A stretch of 64,000 nt of DNA from Cylicocyclus nassatus. Lineage: Eukaryota; Nematoda; Chromadorea; Rhabditida; Strongylidae. The stretch lies in assembly GCA_958299035.1 (NCBI GenBank), contig CATQJL010000223.1:48720162-48784161 (forward strand), read 5' to 3'. The position numbers and the translations under genes were made by a program. Shown here one piece after another: positions 59,224 to 64,000 of this stretch. The notes beneath the pieces were generated by a model. The model did not search any database. It was not told the origin of the DNA and was given only the letters and a program-made list of their open reading frames with translations. Numbering within the stretch: position 1 is the stretch's first letter; the number at the start of each line of letters is the position of its first letter.

Positions 59224-59781
59224 TCTCTTTTGCTGAATGTGTTTAGCACTCAAATATGGTACCCGATGAGTCGCCATAATTGCTAAATTTGTAAAGTAGT
59301 AAGTATGACATTCGGACTTATGCCTTCGTACCACCAAAAGTTTCGACCCTGGCAGGACTCGAACCTGCAATCTTCGGATCCGAAGTCCGACGCCTTATCC
59401 ATTAGGCCACAAGGCCACATGAGAGTATTTTGCGATGCAAAGCATGCGGAAGATTTCTTTGTGTATTGTTTTCGAGTTGCATAATTTTTCAGCATGTTAA
59501 GGAGCAAGTGAGCTCATTTGGAATCCGAAATTCAAAGCTAGATTCAGTTTGTGTGGCGCACTATAAATCACCAGAGTTTCTAAGGACGTGGGGGTATAGC
59601 TCAGTGGTAGAGCATTTGACTGCAGATCAAGAGGTCCCCGGTTCAAATCCGGGTGCCCCCTTCTCTTTTGCTGAATGTGTTTAGCACTCAAATATGGTAC
59701 CCGATGAGTCGCCATAATTGCTAAATTTGTAAAGTAGTAAGTATGACATTCGGACTTATGCCTTCGTACCACCAAAAGTTT

Positions 59782-59853
59782 CGACCCTGCAGGACTCGAA
59801 CCTGCAATCTTCGGATCCGAAGTCCGACGCCTTATCCATTAGGCCACAAGGCC
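59782..59853 (-). pseudogene. tRNA-Arg with 1-nt deletion (fifth)
   Basis: Same loss at about 59789; counterpart of 55404 at +4,378. Confidence 0.7.
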
Positions 59854-62800
59854 ACATGAGAGTATTTTGCGATGCAAAGCATGCGGAAGATTTCTTTGTG
59901 TATTGTTTTCGAGTTGCATAATTTTTCAGCATGTTAAGGAGCAAGTGAGCTCATTTGGAATCCGAAATTCAAAGCTAGATTCAGTTTGTGTGGCACACTA
60001 TAAATCACCAGAGTTTCTAAGGACGTGGGGGTATAGCTCAGTGGTAGAGCATTTGACTGCAGATCAAGAGGTCCCCGGTTCAAATCCGGGTGCCCCCTTC
60101 TCTTTTGCTGAATGTGTTTAGCACTCAAATATGGTACCCGATGAGTCGCCATAATTGCTAAATTTGTAAAGTAGTAAGTATGACATTCGGACTTATGCCT
60201 TCGTACCACCAAAAGTTTCGACCCTGGCAGGACTCGAACCTGCAATCTTCGGATCCGAAGTCCGACGCCTTATCCATTAGGCCACAAGGCCACATGAGAG
60301 TATTTTACGATGCAAAGCATGCGGAAGATTTCTTTGTGTATTGTTTTCGAGTTGCATAATTTTTCAGCATGTTAAGGAGCAAGTGAGCTCATTTGGAATC
60401 CGAAATTCAAAGCTAGATTCAGTTTGTGTGGCGCACTATAAATCACCAGAGTTTCTAAGGACGTGGGGGTATAGCTCAGTGGTAGAGCATTTGACTGCAG
60501 ATCAAGAGGTCCCCGGTTCAAATCCGGGTGCCCCCTTCTCTTTTGCTGAATGTGTTTAGCACTCAAATATGGTACCCGATGAGTCGCCATAATTGCTAAA
60601 TTTGTAAAGTAGTAAGTATGACATTCGGACTTATGCCTTCGTACCACCAAAAGTTTCGACCCTGGCAGGACTCGAACCTGCAATCTTCGGATCCGAAGTC
60701 CGACGCCTTATCCATTAGGCCACAAGGCCACATGAGAGTATTTTGCGATGCAAAGCATGCGAAAGATTTCTTTGTGTATTGTTTTCGAGTTGCATAATTT
60801 TTCAGCATGTTAAGGAGCAAGTGAGCTCATTTGGAATCCGAAATTCAAAGCTAGATTCAGTTTGTGTGGCGCACTATAAATCACCAGAGTTTCTAAGGAC
60901 GTGGGGGTATAGCTCAGTGGTAGAGCATTTGACTGCAGATCAAGAGGTCCCCGGTTCAAATCCGGGTGCCCCCTTCTCTTTTGCTGAATGTGTTTAGCAC
61001 TCAAATATGGTACCCGATGAGTCGCCATAATTGCTAAATTTGTAAAGTAGTAAGTATGACATTCGGACTTATGCCTTCGTACCACCAAAAGTTTCGACCC
61101 TGGCAGGACTCGAACCTGCAATCTTCGGATCCGAAGTCCGACGCCTTATCCATTAGGCCACAAGGCCACATGAGAGTATTTTGCGATGCAAAGCATGCGG
61201 AAGATTTCTTTGTGTATTGTTTTCGAGTTGCATAATTTTTCAGCATGTTAAGGAGCAAGTGAGCTCATTTGGAATCCGAAATTCAAAGCTAGATTCAGTT
61301 TGTGTGGCGCACTATAAATCACCAGAGTTTCTAAGGACGTGGGGGTATAGCTCAGTGGTAGAGCATTTGACTGCAGATCAAGAGGTCCCCGGTTCAAATC
61401 CGGGTGCCCCCTTCTCTTTTGCTGAATGTGTTTAGCACTCAAATATGGTACCCGATGAGTCGCCATAATTGCTAAATTTGTAAAGTAGTAAGTATGACAT
61501 TCGGACTTATGCCTTCGTACCACCAAAAGTTTCGACCCTGGCAGGACTCGAACCTGCAATCTTCGGATCCGAAGTCCGACGCCTTATCCATTAGGCCACA
61601 AGGCCACATGAGAGTATTTTGCGATGCAAAGCATGCGGAAGATTTCTTTATGTATTGTTTTCGAGTTGCATAATTTTTCAGCATGTTAAGGAGCAAGTGA
61701 GCTCATTTGGAATCCGAAATTCAAAGCTAGATTCAGTTTGTGTGGCACACTATAAATCACCAGAGTTTCTAAGGACGTGGGGGTATAGCTCAGTGGTAGA
61801 GCATTTGACTGCAGATCAAGAGGTCCCCGGTTCAAATCCGGGTGCCCCCTTCTCTTTTGCTGAATGTGTTTAGCACTCAAATATGGTACCCGATGAGTCG
61901 CCATAATTGCTAAATTTGTAAAGTAGTAAGTATGACATTCGGACTTATGCCTTCGTACCACCAAAAGTTTCGACCCTGGCAGGACTCGAACCTGCAATCT
62001 TCGGATCCGAAGTCCGACGCCTTATCCATTAGGCCACAAGGCCACATGAGAGTATTTTACGATGCAAAGCATGCGGAAGATTTCTTTGTGTATTGTTTTC
62101 GAGTTGCATAATTTTTCAGCATGTTAAGGAGCAAGTGAGCTCATTTGGAATCCGAAATTCAAAGCTAGATTCAGTTTGTGTGGCGCACTATAAATCACCA
62201 GAGTTTCTAAGGACGTGGGGGTATAGCTCAGTGGTAGAGCATTTGACTGCAGATCAAGAGGTCCCCGGTTCAAATCCGGGTGCCCCCTTCTCTTTTGCTG
62301 AATGTGTTTAGCACTCAAATATGGTACCAGATGAGTCGCCATAATTGCTAAATTTGTAAAGTAGTAAGTATGACATTCGGACTTATGCCTTCGTACCACC
62401 AAAAGTTTCGACCCTGGCAGGACTCGAACCTGCAATCTTCGGATCCGAAGTCCGACGCCTTATCCATTAGGCCACAAGGCCACATGAAAGTATTTTGCGA
62501 TGCAAAGCATGCGGAAGATTTCTTTGTGTATTGTTTTCGAGTTGCATAATTTTTCAGCATGTTAAGGAGCAAGTGAGCTCATTTGGAATCCGAAATTCAA
62601 AGCTAGATTCAGTTTGTGTGGCGCACTATAAATCACCAGAGTTTCTAAGGACGTGGGGGTATAGCTCAGTGGTAGAGCATTTGACTGCAGATCAAGAGGT
62701 CCCCGGTTCAAATCCGGGTGCCCCCTTCTCTTTTGCTGAATGTGTTTAGCACTCAAATATGGTACCCGATGAGTCGCCATAATTGCTAAATTTGTAAAGT

Positions 62801-63722
62801 AGTAAGTATGACATTCGGACTTATGCCTTCGTACCACCAAAAGTTTCGACCCTGGCAGGACTCGAACCTGCAATCTTCGGATCCGAAGTCCGACGCCTTA
62901 TCCATTAGGCCACAAGGCCACATGAGAGTATTTTGCGATGCAAAGCATGCGGAAGATTTCTTTGTGTATTGTTTTCGAGTTGCATAATTTTTCAGCATGT
63001 TAAGGAGCAAGTGAGCTCATTTGGAATCCGAAATTCAAAGCTAGATTCAGTTTGTGTGGCGCACTATAAATCACCAGAGTTTCTAAGGACGTGGGGGTAT
63101 AGCTCAGTGGTAGAGCATTTGACTGCAGATCAAGAGGTCCCCGGTTCAAATCCGGGTGCCCCCTTCTCTTTTGCTGAATGTGTTTAGCACTCAAATATGG
63201 TACCCGATGAGTCGCCATAATTGCTAAATTTGTAAAGTAGTAAGTATGACATTCGGACTTATGCCTTCGTACCACCAAAAGTTTCGACCCTGGCAGGACT
63301 CGAACCTGCAATCTTCGGATCCGAAGTCCGACGCCTTATCCATTAGGCCACAAGGCCACATGAGAGTATTTTGCGATGCAAAGCATGCGGAAGATTTCTT
63401 TGTGTATTGTTTTCGAGTTGCATAATTTTTCAGCATGTTAAGGAGCAAGTGAGCTCATTTGGAATCCGAAATTCAAAGCTAGATTCAGTTTGTGTGGCGC
63501 ACTATAAATCACCAGAGTTTCTAAGGACGTGGGGGTATAGCTCAGTGGTAGAGCATTTGACTGCAGATCAAGAGGTCCCCGGTTCAAATCCGGGTGCCCC
63601 CTTCTCTTTTGCTGAATGTGTTTAGCACTCAAATATGGTACCCGATGAGTCGCCATAATTGCTAAATTTGTAAAGTAGTAAGTATGACATTCGGACTTAT
63701 GCCTTCGTACCACCAAAAGTTT

Positions 63723-63795
63723 CGACCCTGGCAGGACTCGGACCTGCAATCTTCGGATCCGAAGTCCGACGCCTTATCCATTAGGCCACAAGGCC
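63723..63795 (-). tRNA. tRNA-Arg variant, T55 to C, in subfamily B
   Basis: Base 63741. The same change as in subfamily A, on a pure B background: independent mutation or transfer between subfamilies. Confidence 0.8.
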
Positions 63796-63968
63796 ACATG
63801 AGAGTATTTTGCGATGCAAAGCATGCGGAAGATTTCTTTGTGTATTGTTTTCGAGTTGCATAATTTTTCAGCATGTTAAGGAGCAAGTGAGCTCATTTGG
63901 AATCCGAAATTCAAAGCTAGATTCAGTTTGTGTGGCGCACTATAAATCACCAGAGTTTCTAAGAACGT

Positions 63969-64000
63969 GGGGGTATAGCTCAGTGGTAGAGCATTTGACT
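63969..64000 (+). tRNA. tRNA-Cys(GCA), cut by the window end
   Basis: First 32 bases of the 125th tRNA-Cys, identical to the others. Just upstream, 63963 has A for G in AAGGACG. Confidence 0.9.

Larger units (their letters stand above)
53429..61746. repeat. Ten-unit higher-order repeat (4,378 bp), two copies
   Basis: Variants recur at +4,378 bp: 53429/57807, 53484/57862, 54098/58476, 54304/58682, 54616/58994, 54797/59175, 55411/59789, 55617/59995, 55929/60307 and 56384/60762. The period is ten units less the two single-base deletions in each block. The second copy departs from the first at 61747, where a GCACAC variant appears instead of the expected plain unit. Confidence 0.9.
48917..64000. 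repeat. Tandem array, subfamily B: 34 units plus a partial one
   Basis: Same 438-bp unit, but every copy has five fixed spacer substitutions relative to A: GCGATGC, AAGGAGC, GAATGTG, CCCGATG and AAATTTG. None falls in a tRNA. tRNA-Cys starts: 49082, 49520, 49958, 50396, 50833, 51271, 51709, 52147, 52585, 53023, 53461, 53899, 54336, 54774, 55212, 55649, 56087, 56525, 56963, 57401, 57839, 58277, 58714, 59152, 59590, 60027, 60465, 60903, 61341, 61779, 62217, 62655, 63093, 63531 and 63969 (cut by the window end). The array continues past 64000. Confidence 0.97.

Noticed and set aside
9475..63886. Hundreds of 62-123 codon ORFs repeating through the array (for example with GYSSVVEHLTADQEVPGSNPGAP or HPDLNRGPLDLQSNALPLSYTP).
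   Set aside because: They are translations of the tRNA-Cys and tRNA-Arg genes and their spacers on either strand. Such peptides are well-known false predictions from tRNA genes; no protein-level signal supports them.
9526..64000. A CRISPR-like or bacterial repeat array.
   Set aside because: The unit is 438 bp with tRNA genes and no variable spacers; the flanks are nematode.

Overview
The window comes from a nematode. The decisive clue is an exact copy of the 22-nt nematode spliced leader SL1 inside both LTRs of a retrotransposon. A BEL/Pao element with a phlebovirus-type envelope gene and a mariner-type element with TA duplications fit that assignment. No ordinary single-copy host protein gene was recognised.

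Layout. (1) 1-1714: a foldback (long terminal inverted repeat, MITE-like) element whose left arm is split by a 796-bp non-autonomous mariner-like insertion at 224-1019. (2) 1794-8831: a BEL/Pao LTR retrotransposon on the minus strand. Its two 526-bp LTRs differ at one base. Read 5' to 3' it runs LTR, primer-binding site, integrase, envelope-like glycoprotein, gag-like zinc-knuckle protein, LTR; the usual upstream gag, protease, reverse transcriptase and RNase H are absent. Each LTR carries SL1 followed by a GTAA splice donor, and the gag-like ORF starts just after a splice-acceptor-like sequence. (3) 8832-9525: non-coding, AT-rich, with a degenerate repeated module. (4) 9526-64000: a tandem array of a 438-bp unit. 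Each unit holds tRNA-Cys(GCA) on the plus strand and tRNA-Arg(TCG) on the minus strand, convergent, 120 bp apart. There are 124 complete tRNA-Cys loci plus one cut by the window end, and 124 tRNA-Arg loci, one of them interrupted.

The array has two homogeneous subfamilies. A (9526-48890, 90 units) and B (48917-64000, 34 units plus a partial one) differ at five fixed spacer positions. They meet at 48891-48916, which is not nematode DNA: it is the reverse complement of the 26-nt SMART/gDNA-amplification adapter. The A/B junction is therefore probably a library or assembly artefact. Inside the arrays, rare variants recur at exact multiples of the unit, which reveals higher-order repeats; the clearest is a 10-unit, 4,378-bp duplication in B. 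Some variants hit the tRNAs themselves. One tRNA-Arg has a TTG (glutamine-type) anticodon, and others lose T55, a base at the T-stem/acceptor junction, or the 5' end.

All coordinates and variant calls come from reading by eye. Single-base variants may have been missed, and nothing was checked by alignment or database search.
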